A stretch of DNA of 64,000 nt, from NCBI RefSeq assembly GCF_000963925.1, contig NZ_BAMV01000011.1, positions 62,001 through 126,000 of the forward strand, read 5' to 3'. Shown here in pieces: positions 51,156 through 60,565 of this stretch. Source of the stretch: Acetobacter cibinongensis (GTDB lineage Bacteria; Pseudomonadota; Alphaproteobacteria; Acetobacterales; Acetobacteraceae). Numbering within the stretch: position 1 is the stretch's first letter; each line of letters opens with the position of its first letter. Under the pieces are notes generated by a model. That model was not told where the DNA came from, ran no database searches, and was given only the letters and a program-made list of their open reading frames with translations. Both the position numbers and the translations under genes were made by a program.

Positions 51156-51523
51156 GCGACGGAAAAGCTCGTGCCACACCCGCAGGAGGAAGCTGCGTTA
51201 GGGTTGTTAACCGTAAAATGGGCACCCATCAGCTTGTCCGTAAAATCAAGCTCGGCTCCAGCCAGAAGGTCAAGGCTTGTCGGGTCCACCACCACAAGGG
51301 CCGTATTTTTTTCAAGGTGGGTATCGTCCGCCTCAATCTCAGCCTGCGGGATAAGTTTGAACTGATATTGAAAGCCATTGCAGCCCCCGGCCTCCACAGC
51401 CACGCGGAGTGCGACAGGCGGGGTGGTGTTCTGTTCCGCCGCAGAGCGTTTGCGGCTGGCAAGGACCGAGGCAATGCGCGCGGCGGCTGCATCGGACACG
51501 GAGAAGGGCTGTGGCTGGGTCAT
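51152..51523 (-). CDS. erpA: A-type iron-sulfur carrier (ErpA-like)
   Basis: 123 residues from the ATG at 51523. It carries the three conserved Cys of A-type carriers: Cys48 (GGCNGFQY), Cys114 and Cys116 (SCGCGTSF). It passes Fe-S clusters to target proteins. ErpA, IscA and SufA are hard to separate by sequence; the isolated location and the place next to xth are often seen for ErpA in alpha-proteobacteria. It is divergent from dgt and overlaps xth. Confidence 0.92.
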   Translation of the reverse strand: MTQPQPFSVSDAAAARIASVLASRKRSAAEQNTTPPVALRVAVEAGGCNGFQYQFKLIPQAEIEADDTHLEKNTALVVVDPTSLDLLAGAELDFTDKLMGAHFTVNNPNAASSCGCGTSFSVA

Positions 51524-51665
51524 GGGGTATAGATAGCGTGCAGGCAGGCCGGTTTGAAGGGCTATTGCGGCAAAGATGGTCAATTTTCCCGGAATGTCTT
51601 ACTGTGCGGCCCGACCATGGCTTTACCCTACCGGTGCAGCCAGACCGGAGCAGGATGCAGTATAG

Positions 51666-52853
51666 ATGCCAATACAGGCCGCCCATACAGACCTAGCCTC
51701 CTATGCCGTACAGCCCGCCGAGGGCCGGGGGCGGAGACTGTACCGGGAAGAGGAATCTCCAACCCGTTCCCCGTGGCAGCGGGACCGTGACCGGGTTGTG
51801 CACTCCTCTGGCTTCCGGCGGCTGCAATATAAAACTCAGGTGTTCATTAACCATGAGGGGGACTTCTTCCGGACCCGACTGACCCATTCTCTGGAAGTGG
51901 CACAGGTTGCGCGTTCTATGGCCCGCTTCCTGCAACTGGATGAAGACCTGACGGAAGCGGTAGCCCTTGCGCATGACCTTGGGCACACCCCGTTTGGCCA
52001 TGCCGGGGAAGATGCTCTTGCCGCCCAGATGCAGCCCTGGAACGGTTTTGACCACAACACGCAGGCCTTGCGGCAGGTGACGGTGCTGGAGCGCAGATAT
52101 CTGGCGTTCGATGGCCTGAACCTGACATGGGAAACTCTGGAAGGGCTGGCCAAGCATAATGGTCCGGTCAAAAAGCCAGCACCGTGGTTGCAGGACTTTG
52201 ATGCCCAGTGGTCCCTCGACCTGCTCAGTTTTGCCTCAACAGAAGCGCAGGTTGCAGCGTTGGCGGATGATATTGCCTATCACGGTCATGACCTTGATGA
52301 CGGCGTGAAATCTGGCCTGCTTTCACTGGATGACCTTGTGGACGTACCTTTGGTAGGCGAAGTGCTGGCAGATGTGCGCACTCTGGCCGCGCAGTACACG
52401 GACACCCCCCGCAAGACCCAGCGTGTGCGGCATGAGATTGTTCGCCGTGTCATTCACGCCTTGGCAACGGATGTGCTGATAACCACCCGCCAGAACCTGC
52501 AAGACCTTGCACCCAGAACGGTGGAGGATGTGCGTGCGGCCTCTGCCCCGGTCGTGGCGTTTAGTCCGGGCATGGCTGCGGCAAACAAGGGGATCAGAAA
52601 ATTTCTGTTTGCAAAGCTTTACCGGCATTGGCGTGTGAACCGCATGACGTATAAAGCGCAGCGTGTCACGGCGGAGCTGTTCACCATTCTTGCGGAGTCG
52701 CCTAAACTGCTGCCAGACCGCTGGCAGGAGGCAGCCCTTGCGGGGGATGACGCAACACGGCACCGCGCAGTGGCGGATTATGTGGCATCCATGACCGATC
52801 GGTTCGCGATGGAAGAACATCGCCGGTTGACGGATCTCTCAATAGCAGGCTGA
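51666..52853 (+). CDS. dgt: dGTP triphosphohydrolase-like HD protein
   Basis: A 395-residue HD-domain protein of the dGTPase type. Typical stretches: SPWQRDRDRVVHSSGFRRLQYKTQVF, RTRLTHSLEVAQVARSMA (metal His), ALAHDLGHTPFGHAGEDAL (HD), and ADDIAYHGHDLDDG. It hydrolyses dNTPs to nucleosides and triphosphate, controlling nucleotide pools. It is the first gene of the large plus-strand run that ends with serS. Length is typical of the type-2 group. Confidence 0.94.
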   Translation: MPIQAAHTDLASYAVQPAEGRGRRLYREEESPTRSPWQRDRDRVVHSSGFRRLQYKTQVFINHEGDFFRTRLTHSLEVAQVARSMARFLQLDEDLTEAVALAHDLGHTPFGHAGEDALAAQMQPWNGFDHNTQALRQVTVLERRYLAFDGLNLTWETLEGLAKHNGPVKKPAPWLQDFDAQWSLDLLSFASTEAQVAALADDIAYHGHDLDDGVKSGLLSLDDLVDVPLVGEVLADVRTLAAQYTDTPRKTQRVRHEIVRRVIHALATDVLITTRQNLQDLAPRTVEDVRAASAPVVAFSPGMAAANKGIRKFLFAKLYRHWRVNRMTYKAQRVTAELFTILAESPKLLPDRWQEAALAGDDATRHRAVADYVASMTDRFAMEEHRRLTDLSIAG

Positions 52854-52893
52854 AAACGCAGCCTGATTGCTTTTTTGTAGGATTTTTAAGTGC

Positions 52894-54681
52894 ATGTCTG
52901 AGTGTTTGTTCCAGCGTTACCGTCACCACGTCCTGGCCGCCGTGCAGGGGCTGTTACCCGACGTGCCGGAAGAAACACTGGCCCGCATAGAAGTAACCCC
53001 TACCCGTGACCCGGCCCATGGGGACATGGCAACCAATGCGGCCCTGCTGCTGGCCAAGGCGGCCCGCCGTAAACCAGCCGACATTGCGGCGGATCTGGTT
53101 GCTGCACTGGAAAAAGTGGAGGGCGTTGCCAAGGTTGCCGCCGCAGGTCCGGGTTTTGTCAACATCACGCTCAATCCGGATGTGCTGCGTAGCGTGCTGC
53201 CGCATGTGCTGACTGCTGGCGAGGCTTATGGCGATTCGCAGGCAGGTCATGGTGTGCGCGCTAACGTGGAATATGTGTCTGCCAACCCCACAGGACCCAT
53301 GCATGTAGGCCATTGCCGTGGGGCTGTGGTGGGGGATGCGCTGGCCAATCTGCTGGCCAAAGCCGGGTTTGATGTCACCAAGGAATTTTACATCAACGAT
53401 GCCGGAACCCAGGTTAAGGCGCTGGCATGGGCAACCTACTGGCGTTACCTGCAGGCGCTCGGCACCACGCTGACAGAAGATGAATTTGCCGCCCTGACAC
53501 CCAATGGTCTGCAATATAAGGGCGAGTACCTTATTCCGGTAGGGGAAGCCCTTGTGGCGGAATTTGGCGGTAAGCTGGCAGAAGATGATGCCAGACCCGC
53601 TCCTGAAAAAACATGGCTGGAAACCGTGCGTGGCTTTGCCGTTGCCCACATGATGGCAGCCATTAAACAGGATCTGGCAGCCCTTGGCGTCACGCATGAT
53701 GTGTTTACATCAGAGGCTCAGGTGCTGCGGGATGGCATGGTGGATGCGGCCATTACGCGCCTTGAAAAAGAAGGCCTGCTGTATGAAGGCGTGCTGGAGC
53801 CACCCAAGGGCAAGCTGCCAGATGACTGGGAAGAGCGTGAGCAGCTTCTGTTCCGCTCCACCCAGTTTGGGGATGATGTTGACCGTGCCCTCAAGAAGTC
53901 TGATGGCACCAACACCTACTTTGCAAATGACATCGGCTACCATGCAGACAAGGCTGCCCGTGGCGCACAGGTGATGATTGACATCTGGGGTGCAGATCAC
54001 GGCGGTTACGTTAAACGCATGAAGGCTGCCGTGCGGGCGGTGACCAATGATACTGTGCCGCTGGAAGTTGTGCTGTGCCAGATCGTCCATATTCTGCGTG
54101 ATGGTCAGCCGGTCAAAATGTCCAAACGTGCGGGCACGTTCGTGACCCTGCGGGACCTGATTGACGAAGTGGGTAAGGATGCCGTCCGCTTCACCATGCT
54201 GACCCGCAAGAGCGATGCCCAGATGGAGTTCGACCTCGATCTGGTTGTGGCCCAGCAGCGCGATAACCCCGTATTTTATGTGCAGTATGCTCATGCCCGT
54301 TGCCGCTCCGTTCTGCGGGCCGCGGTAGAAGACGGGTCTTACGGCGCTGCTACGGCAGAAGCTCTGGCTGCAACGTCCCTTGCGGCTCTGGAGTCCGATG
54401 CAGAAATGGCTCTGGTGCGCCGTATTGCGGAGTGGCCCCGTCTGGTTGAGGCCGCGGCCCATGCGCGGGAACCGCATCGTATTGCCTTCTATCTGGCCGA
54501 TCTGGCAGGGGACTTCCATTCCCTGTGGAACCGTGGCCGTGATGATGCCTCCCTGCGCTTCCTTCAGCCCGAAGCGCCAGAGGCAAGCCGTGCGCGTCTG
54601 GCCCTTGTTGCGGCTACAGCTACGGTTATCCGTTCCGGGCTGGCAGTCATGGGTGTAGCACCTGTGGAGGAAATGCGCTGA
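52894..54681 (+). CDS. argS: arginyl-tRNA synthetase
   Basis: 595 residues from the ATG at 52894 (MSECLFQRYRHH); an earlier in-frame start adds nine. Class I motifs are clear: HIGH as HVGH in SANPTGPMHVGHCRGA, and KMSKR in VKMSKRAGTF. The N-terminal Add1 domain (residues 1-110) and the C-terminal DALR anticodon domain (VQYAHARCRSVLR ...) are complete. It charges tRNA-Arg; a tRNA-Arg gene lies at 1727. It lies 40 bases after dgt, and its stop overlaps the next start (TGATG). Confidence 0.97.
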   Translation: MSECLFQRYRHHVLAAVQGLLPDVPEETLARIEVTPTRDPAHGDMATNAALLLAKAARRKPADIAADLVAALEKVEGVAKVAAAGPGFVNITLNPDVLRSVLPHVLTAGEAYGDSQAGHGVRANVEYVSANPTGPMHVGHCRGAVVGDALANLLAKAGFDVTKEFYINDAGTQVKALAWATYWRYLQALGTTLTEDEFAALTPNGLQYKGEYLIPVGEALVAEFGGKLAEDDARPAPEKTWLETVRGFAVAHMMAAIKQDLAALGVTHDVFTSEAQVLRDGMVDAAITRLEKEGLLYEGVLEPPKGKLPDDWEEREQLLFRSTQFGDDVDRALKKSDGTNTYFANDIGYHADKAARGAQVMIDIWGADHGGYVKRMKAAVRAVTNDTVPLEVVLCQIVHILRDGQPVKMSKRAGTFVTLRDLIDEVGKDAVRFTMLTRKSDAQMEFDLDLVVAQQRDNPVFYVQYAHARCRSVLRAAVEDGSYGAATAEALAATSLAALESDAEMALVRRIAEWPRLVEAAAHAREPHRIAFYLADLAGDFHSLWNRGRDDASLRFLQPEAPEASRARLALVAATATVIRSGLAVMGVAPVEEMR

Positions 54682-55709
54682 TGAATGACGAAACACCAAA
54701 AGACCCGTTTACCGCTAACGACAAAAACAGCCGCGCCCGCGAGCGCATGAGCGCTGATTACGACGATGCTCCCCGCCGCGCTGCTCCCCCCATTGGGAAG
54801 GCGCCGGAAGGGGGCGTGGTGTCTCAGGCGCTGGGTCAGTTTTTGAATAGTGACGCGGGTACGCGCAGGCTTGTCTATGGTGCTGCCGGTCTTGGCACCG
54901 TGCTGCTTGTTGGGATTGGTGGCTGGGCTTTGCTGGGCCATCACCAGAGCGGTATTCCCGTGCTGGGGCCACCTGCTGTTTCTATGCGCACCAAACCGGT
55001 TGATCCGGGCGGGATGCAGCTTGATGGCGTAACCATGCCAGAAGCGGATGATGGGCAGGCCCACCCCGTACCGGCACCAGAAAAACCTAATCCCAAAGGG
55101 CTGGCAGCCCAGTACGGGCAGGAAGCGGCCAAGACCGATGCGGCGGAGAACGCGGCAAAGCCACCGGCTCCAGCTCCGGCCACCCCAACCACGCCCGAGG
55201 CAACGCCCGCTACGCAGGGTGAGGACAAAACGGCCTCTTCCACCGCTGCTCCGGCTACCCCGGCGGACGACACTCAACAGCCCACAACCCTGCCGGAAGC
55301 CGGGACGGGGAGTGAGGATAATTCTGCCGCTGGGGATAGCGAGGCTGCGTCCACGCCAGCGGCTCCAGCACCGGCAAAGCCTGCGGCCAAGAAGCCAGTG
55401 GCAGAAGCACCGGCAAAACCCGCCACGCCTGAAAAACCCGAAGCACCGAGCGCGGTGGCTGGTGGAAAATATCGGGTGCAGTTGGCTGCCCTTCAGTCGG
55501 AGGCACAGGCCATGCAGGAATGGAGCCGTCTTAAAACACGGTATCCTACACTGTTTGGAGACCGCACGCCGGTGATTGAAAAAATAGTGCGCGATAACGC
55601 CGTGTTCTACCGTTTGCGTGTGGGTGGTTTTGCCTCCATTGCAGATACGCGGGCGTTCTGTGGTGCGGTGCGTGACCGTGGTCTGGCCTGTGCTCAGGTG
55701 CATCAGTAA
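54681..55709 (+). CDS. SPOR-domain membrane protein
   Basis: A 342-residue protein. A hydrophilic cytoplasmic N-terminus (1-55) is followed by one membrane helix (about 58-78, LVYGAAGLGTVLLVGIGGWALL), a long Pro/Ala-rich periplasmic stretch (100-255) and a C-terminal SPOR domain (YRVQLAALQSEAQAMQEWSRLKTRYP ... VFYRLRVGGF). Such FtsN-like or DedD-like proteins bind septal peptidoglycan. This one is the alpha-proteobacterial type found between argS and scpA. A role in division is inferred. Confidence 0.92.
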   Translation: MNDETPKDPFTANDKNSRARERMSADYDDAPRRAAPPIGKAPEGGVVSQALGQFLNSDAGTRRLVYGAAGLGTVLLVGIGGWALLGHHQSGIPVLGPPAVSMRTKPVDPGGMQLDGVTMPEADDGQAHPVPAPEKPNPKGLAAQYGQEAAKTDAAENAAKPPAPAPATPTTPEATPATQGEDKTASSTAAPATPADDTQQPTTLPEAGTGSEDNSAAGDSEAASTPAAPAPAKPAAKKPVAEAPAKPATPEKPEAPSAVAGGKYRVQLAALQSEAQAMQEWSRLKTRYPTLFGDRTPVIEKIVRDNAVFYRLRVGGFASIADTRAFCGAVRDRGLACAQVHQ

Positions 55710-55757
55710 GCTTTACAGCTTGCATGAGAACGCGACAGCTAAGGTAAGACTAATCTT

Positions 55758-56726
55758 ATGGATGGCGAACATCAGGTACTGCCCGCATCAGGGCTGGGAG
55801 AAGGGGGCGGCATACCCGCCCCATCCGCTATGATGCCGGACGCCATCCAGCCCGGTGTCCAGCCGCAGAATGGGGGAGGCGGTACCGCAGCAGAGGCTGT
55901 GGAACTTCGCGTTCCCTTACTGCAACTGGATGGGTTTGAAGGGCCGCTGGACCTTTTGCTTGATCTGGCCCGCACACAAAAGGTGGACCTCAGCCGTATC
56001 TCTATCCTGCAATTGGTGGAGCAATATCTGGCCATTGTTGAGTCAGCCCGCAGGGTAAGGCTTGAGCTTGCGGCAGACTGGCTGGTTATGGCGGCGTGGC
56101 TGGCGTGGCTTAAATCCCGCCTGCTCCTGCCGCCGGAAGATGACCTTGCAGAAGAAGGCGAAGATGCAGCCGAACTGTTGCAGGAACGGCTGATAGAACT
56201 GGCCTGTATGGGTGAACTGGCCCGGTGGTTGGACGCCAGACCCCGTCTTGGGCGGGACGTATGGGCACGTGGTGAGGCCGAAAATCTGATTGAGATTGAT
56301 CGGTCAGGGTTGGTGCTGGATATGCCACAGCTTATGCGGGCTTATATGGCGGCCATGCGGCGCACGGCCCGCAAACGTACTTACGCGCCACGTACCATCC
56401 GGTTCTGGACCGTGCAGGATGCCTTGTCCCGGCTGACGCGCCTGCTGGGTGAAACACCGCCCGGCTGGAGTAGTCTGGATGCCTTCATGCCACAGACCCT
56501 CCCCGGTGCCGCTGTAGGTGAGGACGCCGTGCGCCAGCGGCGTGCTGCAATGGCAGGAACCCTTATTGCAGGTCTGGAGCTTGCCAAAAGTGGGCAACTA
56601 CAACTGAGGCAGGATGAAACATTCGGCCAGATTCTTCTGCGTTCCCACCATCCGGCAGAGAATGATGACGACACGGCTGAACAGGAAGAAAAGCCGGTAG
56701 AAGCAACGGGGCAAACATCACCATGA
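55758..56726 (+). CDS. scpA: segregation and condensation protein A
   Basis: 322 residues. The kleisin family motif LDGFEGPLDLLLDLARTQKVDLSRISILQLVEQYL is complete near residue 55, and the C-terminal winged-helix part is present. A 50-residue Gly/Pro-rich N-terminal extension is unusual in length. ScpA bridges the SMC heads with ScpB in the chromosome condensation complex. Its stop overlaps the scpB ATG (ATGA). Confidence 0.95.
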   Translation: MDGEHQVLPASGLGEGGGIPAPSAMMPDAIQPGVQPQNGGGGTAAEAVELRVPLLQLDGFEGPLDLLLDLARTQKVDLSRISILQLVEQYLAIVESARRVRLELAADWLVMAAWLAWLKSRLLLPPEDDLAEEGEDAAELLQERLIELACMGELARWLDARPRLGRDVWARGEAENLIEIDRSGLVLDMPQLMRAYMAAMRRTARKRTYAPRTIRFWTVQDALSRLTRLLGETPPGWSSLDAFMPQTLPGAAVGEDAVRQRRAAMAGTLIAGLELAKSGQLQLRQDETFGQILLRSHHPAENDDDTAEQEEKPVEATGQTSP

Positions 56727-57514
56727 CCATTCTCCCTTCCGCCCCTGTTGATGCAGCAGACCTACCAAACCAAGAGGACGTAACCCTGAAAGCAGCCGCT
56801 CCTCCGCCAGCCGATAGCATGGCGGTGCCAGATGAAGCCGTGCGCCTTACGGAAGCCCTCCTGTTTGCAAATACGGAGCCTGTCAGCCTGCGCCGTATTG
56901 CGGAACTGCTTGAAGGGCGGCAGCTTGTGCCGCGTAGCGTGGAGAATCTGAGCGCGTTTGTGCAGGCTGTTCTGGCGGCTGTTATCCGGCGCTATGAGGG
57001 CCGGGGCGTGGTGCCGGTGGAGGTCGGGGGCGGCTGGCAGTTCCGCACCGCGCCAGATCTGGCACCCGCACTTACCCGTGTGCTGGACCGGCCCCGCCGC
57101 TTGCCACGCGCCACCATGGAAACACTGGCGATTATCGCCTACCACCAGCCATGCACCCGCGTGGAAGTAGAGGAAATTCGCGGTGTCAGCCTTGGGCAGA
57201 CCGTGCTGGACACGCTGATAGAAGCGGCGCTCGTTGCGCCCAAAGGCCGGAAGGAAGTGCCTGGCAGGCCGGTATTGTGGGGCACAACCCCTGAATTTTT
57301 ACGCTGCTTCGGGCTGCGCAGCCTGTCTGACCTGCCACGCAGGGAGGAGCTGTTGGTTGATGTGCCAGACCTCATGCCGCCCGCCCGCAAGCCGGAGCAA
57401 CAGTCCGCGCCCCCCGCTGATGCGGCCACAGAGGCAGAGCCAGCGGAGGGCGATGCTCCCACTCCGGCAGAACCGGCCACAGCGCCGGATGTTTGCGCAG
57501 CAGACGGGGCGTGA
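56723..57514 (+). CDS. scpB: segregation and condensation protein B
   Basis: 263 residues. Two winged-helix domains are seen from about residue 33 to 205: LTEALLFANTEPVSLRRIAELL, GGWQFRTAPDLAPAL, and RLPRATMETLAIIAYHQPCTRVEVEEIRGV, which is the ScpB signature. A 55-residue Pro/Ala/Glu-rich tail follows. It forms a dimer that binds ScpA. It is translationally coupled to scpA. Confidence 0.95.
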   Translation: MTILPSAPVDAADLPNQEDVTLKAAAPPPADSMAVPDEAVRLTEALLFANTEPVSLRRIAELLEGRQLVPRSVENLSAFVQAVLAAVIRRYEGRGVVPVEVGGGWQFRTAPDLAPALTRVLDRPRRLPRATMETLAIIAYHQPCTRVEVEEIRGVSLGQTVLDTLIEAALVAPKGRKEVPGRPVLWGTTPEFLRCFGLRSLSDLPRREELLVDVPDLMPPARKPEQQSAPPADAATEAEPAEGDAPTPAEPATAPDVCAADGA

Positions 57515-57595
57515 TAAACCATACCCTCACTCAGCCAGTTAGCCGCGCAGCCTATGCCCAGAGACCGGGCGCGCCTGAAGACAAGAGCACGGTAG

Positions 57596-58270
57596 ATGTT
57601 TGATTTTGCATGGTCTGAAATTGCGCTGATTGGTGCTGTGGCCCTTGTGGTCATTGGCCCGAAGGATCTGCCTGTTGCCATCCGCGGGCTTGCAAAAGCG
57701 GTTAAAAAAGCCCGCGCCATGGCCAGTGAGTTTCAATCCCATGTTGATGAAATGGTGCGTGAGGCTGATCTATCGGAAGTGCGGGACCATGTGAGGGACT
57801 TCAGGAACCTCAACGTGCGCGGCCGCATCATGAAGGCTATTGATGCGGATGGTACGCTGGCCAGCACGTTTCAGTCTTCACCGTTGGAAGGGCCGGTTAT
57901 GCGTCCTCCGGCAGGGCCACGGGCGCTGGATGCACCATCCCCCTCCGCAGGGCATTCCACACCCATGCTGGAAGAGCGCAGCGTGGGCCTGCCCAGCCTT
58001 CCTCCGGCTTCAAGCTGGCAGACAGACCAGCATGAAGACCCGAATGTGGAAGCCGAGGTTATTGACGCGCCACCGGAACTGCCCCCCTCTGTGGTGCGCC
58101 GTATTGTACGGGAGCGGGAGCACCTGCATCCGCCCGCCATTCTGCCGCCAGTGAGGATTATGCACGGCGCACAGCGTGTTATGCCGGGGCCGGGGCGTAT
58201 GGAACAGTCTGATATGGCGGCAGTCAGCCCTGACGTAGCTGCACCGGAACAGGCGGCCCCCCAGCCATGA
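57596..58270 (+). CDS. tatB: Sec-independent translocase protein TatB
   Basis: 224 residues. The N-terminal membrane helix and amphipathic helix are typical (MFDFAWSEIALIGAVALVVIGPKDLPVAIRGLAKAVKKAR). The length of the first 100 residues fits TatB rather than TatA, and tatC follows with an ATGA overlap. The C-terminal 120 residues are Pro-rich and probably disordered. It forms the TatBC receptor for folded, twin-arginine substrates. tatA is not adjacent here. Confidence 0.95.
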   Translation: MFDFAWSEIALIGAVALVVIGPKDLPVAIRGLAKAVKKARAMASEFQSHVDEMVREADLSEVRDHVRDFRNLNVRGRIMKAIDADGTLASTFQSSPLEGPVMRPPAGPRALDAPSPSAGHSTPMLEERSVGLPSLPPASSWQTDQHEDPNVEAEVIDAPPELPPSVVRRIVREREHLHPPAILPPVRIMHGAQRVMPGPGRMEQSDMAAVSPDVAAPEQAAPQP

Positions 58271-59085
58271 CGGAGACGGAAACCCTGCACGAAGACCCCA
58301 TTCACGATCAGCCCATGCCGCTGATCGACCATCTGCTTGAATTACGCCGCCGTCTGCTTTGGTCCGGGCTGGCTTTTCTGCTGTGCTTCGGGCTGTGCTA
58401 CCATTATGCGGGCAGCATCTATTTCTTTCTGGCGCGTCCGCTGGGTGAAATTATGCGGCAGCAGGGTGAGCAGCCACATCTGATTTACACGGCTCTGTAT
58501 GAAGCATTTTTCACCTACATTCGGGTGGCGTTTTTTGGGGCGGCGTTTCTCTCGTTCCCCGTTGTGGCCATACAGGCATGGATCTTTGTGGCACCCGGCC
58601 TGTATCGTTCAGAAAAACGGGCTTTTGCGCCGTTTTTAATTGCCACACCGCTGCTGTTTCTGCTCGGAGCGGCGTTGGCGTATTACTTCATTTTCCCCAT
58701 TGCATGGCGGTTCTTTCTGTCCTTTCAATCCCCAAGCGGGACGGATGGGATGCAGATAGAGCTTCAGGCCAAAGTGTCCGAATATCTGTCGCTGGTTATG
58801 AAGCTGATTATGGCCTTTGGCGTGGCGTTTGAGCTGCCAGTGGTTCTGACCCTTCTGGCCCGCGTTGGTATTGTGACCTCGGCCATGCTCAAGCGCTTCA
58901 GGCGCTATGCCATTGTGGGGGCCTTTATCATTGCGGCCATTGTCATGCCGCCTGATGTTATTACCCAGTTTGGGCTGGCCGTGCCGCTGGTCATCCTTTA
59001 CGAAATTTCCATTCTTTCAGCACGGCTGGTTGAACCCAAGCAGCATGTTGAGACAGAAACAGAACCATCCGATACCGTATCCTAA
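58267..59085 (+). CDS. tatC: Sec-independent translocase protein TatC
   Basis: 272 residues with six membrane helices. TatC motifs: MPLIDHLLELRRRLLW at the start, with the conserved Glu of the signal-binding site, AFFTYIRVAFFGAAFLSFPVVAIQAWIFVAPGLY, and FGVAFELPVVLTLLARVGIV. It is the core of the Tat receptor. The serS gene follows 23 bases later. Confidence 0.97.
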   Translation: MTETETLHEDPIHDQPMPLIDHLLELRRRLLWSGLAFLLCFGLCYHYAGSIYFFLARPLGEIMRQQGEQPHLIYTALYEAFFTYIRVAFFGAAFLSFPVVAIQAWIFVAPGLYRSEKRAFAPFLIATPLLFLLGAALAYYFIFPIAWRFFLSFQSPSGTDGMQIELQAKVSEYLSLVMKLIMAFGVAFELPVVLTLLARVGIVTSAMLKRFRRYAIVGAFIIAAIVMPPDVITQFGLAVPLVILYEISILSARLVEPKQHVETETEPSDTVS

Positions 59086-59108
59086 CGCAACAGAGGCCCT
59101 GCTAACTC

Positions 59109-60380
59109 ATGCATGATATTCGCGCCCTTCGCGCAGACCCAGCCGCATTTGATGCTGACCTTGCCCGCCGTGGGCTGGAACCTGTGGCGCAGAAAATTCT
59201 CTCATGGGATGAAGAGCGCCGGGCTGCCCAGACGGCGTTGCAGGAGAAGCAGACCCGCCGCAAGGCTCTGGCGCGGGAAATTGGTCCCCTCAAGCGGGAT
59301 GGGGGTGACACGTCCGCACTGGAAGCGGAAGCAGTAGCCCTGCGGACTGATATGGAAACGCTGGAAGCCACGGTGGCAGCGCTTGAAGGCAATACAACAG
59401 CCCTGCTGGAAACCCTGCCAAACAGGCTGGACCCAAGCGTGCCAGATGGCGCGGATGAGACCGCCAACGTGGTTCAGCATGAATGGGGTACACGCCCAAC
59501 TTTTGCGTTTACGCCCCGCCAGCATTTTGAACTGGGTGAAGCTCTGGGCCAGATGGATTTTGGCACAGCCGCCAAGCTGTCCGGGGCCCGTTTTGTAGTG
59601 TTGCGTGGGGCTCTGGCCCGTCTGGCCCGTGCACTGGGGCAGTTCATGCTCGACCTGCATGTAGACCAGCATGGTTATACGGAAACACAGGTGCCCGTGC
59701 TGGTGAATGACGCCGCCATGTATGGTACGGATAAACTCCCGAAGTTTTCTGACCAGTCTTTCCGGACGGAAGATGGTCGTTGGTTGATTCCTACGGCGGA
59801 AGTGCCGCTGACCGCGTCTGTGGCGGGAGAGATTCTGGATGCTGACAGCCTGCCACGGCGCATGACGGCCCTGAGCCAGTGTTTCCGGAGTGAGGCCGGG
59901 TCTGCCGGGCGCGATGTGCGGGGGATGCTGCGCCAGCACCAGTTTGAAAAAGTGGAGATGGTGTCCGTCACCACGCCGGAAGAGAGTGATGCCGAGCATG
60001 AGCGTATGACGCGGTGTGCAGAAGCAGTGTTGGAAAAACTGGGTATTCCGTACCGGCGCGTGCTGCTGTGTACAGGCGATACAGGCTTTGGCGCTGCCAA
60101 AACATTTGACCTTGAAGCCTGGCTGCCGGGGCAAGATGCCTGGCGTGAAATTTCCTCCTGCTCCAACACGCAGGATTTTCAGGCACGCCGCATGAATGCC
60201 CGGTTCCGTCCACAAGGGGGTGGCGCACCGCTTTTCCCCCATACGCTTAACGGGTCTGGCCTTGCCGTGGGCCGTACCCTGATTGCAGTGATGGAAAACA
60301 ACCAGCATGAAGATGGCTCCATTTCCATCCCTGCCGTGCTGCGCCCTTATATGGGTGGTTTAGAGAAAATTAGCGCCTGA
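59109..60380 (+). CDS. serS: seryl-tRNA synthetase
   Basis: 423 residues. An N-terminal coiled-coil arm (about 25-100) is followed by the class II core. Motif 2 is in [29 protein letters not shown], and motif 3 in [20 protein letters not shown]. It charges tRNA-Ser. A strong terminator lies 33 bases past the stop, which ends the dgt-argS-scpAB-tatBC-serS run. Confidence 0.97.
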   Translation: MHDIRALRADPAAFDADLARRGLEPVAQKILSWDEERRAAQTALQEKQTRRKALAREIGPLKRDGGDTSALEAEAVALRTDMETLEATVAALEGNTTALLETLPNRLDPSVPDGADETANVVQHEWGTRPTFAFTPRQHFELGEALGQMDFGTAAKLSGARFVVLRGALARLARALGQFMLDLHVDQHGYTETQVPVLVNDAAMYGTDKLPKFSDQSFRTEDGRWLIPTAEVPLTASVAGEILDADSLPRRMTALSQCFRSEAGSAGRDVRGMLRQHQFEKVEMVSVTTPEESDAEHERMTRCAEAVLEKLGIPYRRVLLCTGDTGFGAAKTFDLEAWLPGQDAWREISSCSNTQDFQARRMNARFRPQGGGAPLFPHTLNGSGLAVGRTLIAVMENNQHEDGSISIPAVLRPYMGGLEKISA

Positions 60381-60412
60381 ACACACGAGTTCTCACGCAT
60401 GGCGTGTCAGGA

Positions 60413-60439
60413 AAGCGGCCTGTAAAGGGCCGCTTTTTT
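60413..60439 (+). terminator. intrinsic terminator after serS
   Basis: AAGCGGCC (60413-60420) pairs with GGCCGCTT (60428-60435) around a seven-base loop, followed by a T-run to 60439, then GTTTTT. It lies 33 bases past the serS stop and closes the long plus-strand operon. Confidence 0.92.
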
Positions 60440-60565
60440 GTTTTTGAGCCGTGCAATACACAACCTTGACTTGCTGTATGTGCCAGCCAAAACTGCGCAT
60501 ACGAATGTAAACCGGGTCCTGTAGTTTGCGCAGGTCTGAAAAAGCCAAAAAGGAAGCTGTCCCTT

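Noticed and set aside
53710..55703. Long minus-strand frames opposite argS and the SPOR gene
   Set aside because: They mirror real genes with strong family evidence and show no start signals of their own.
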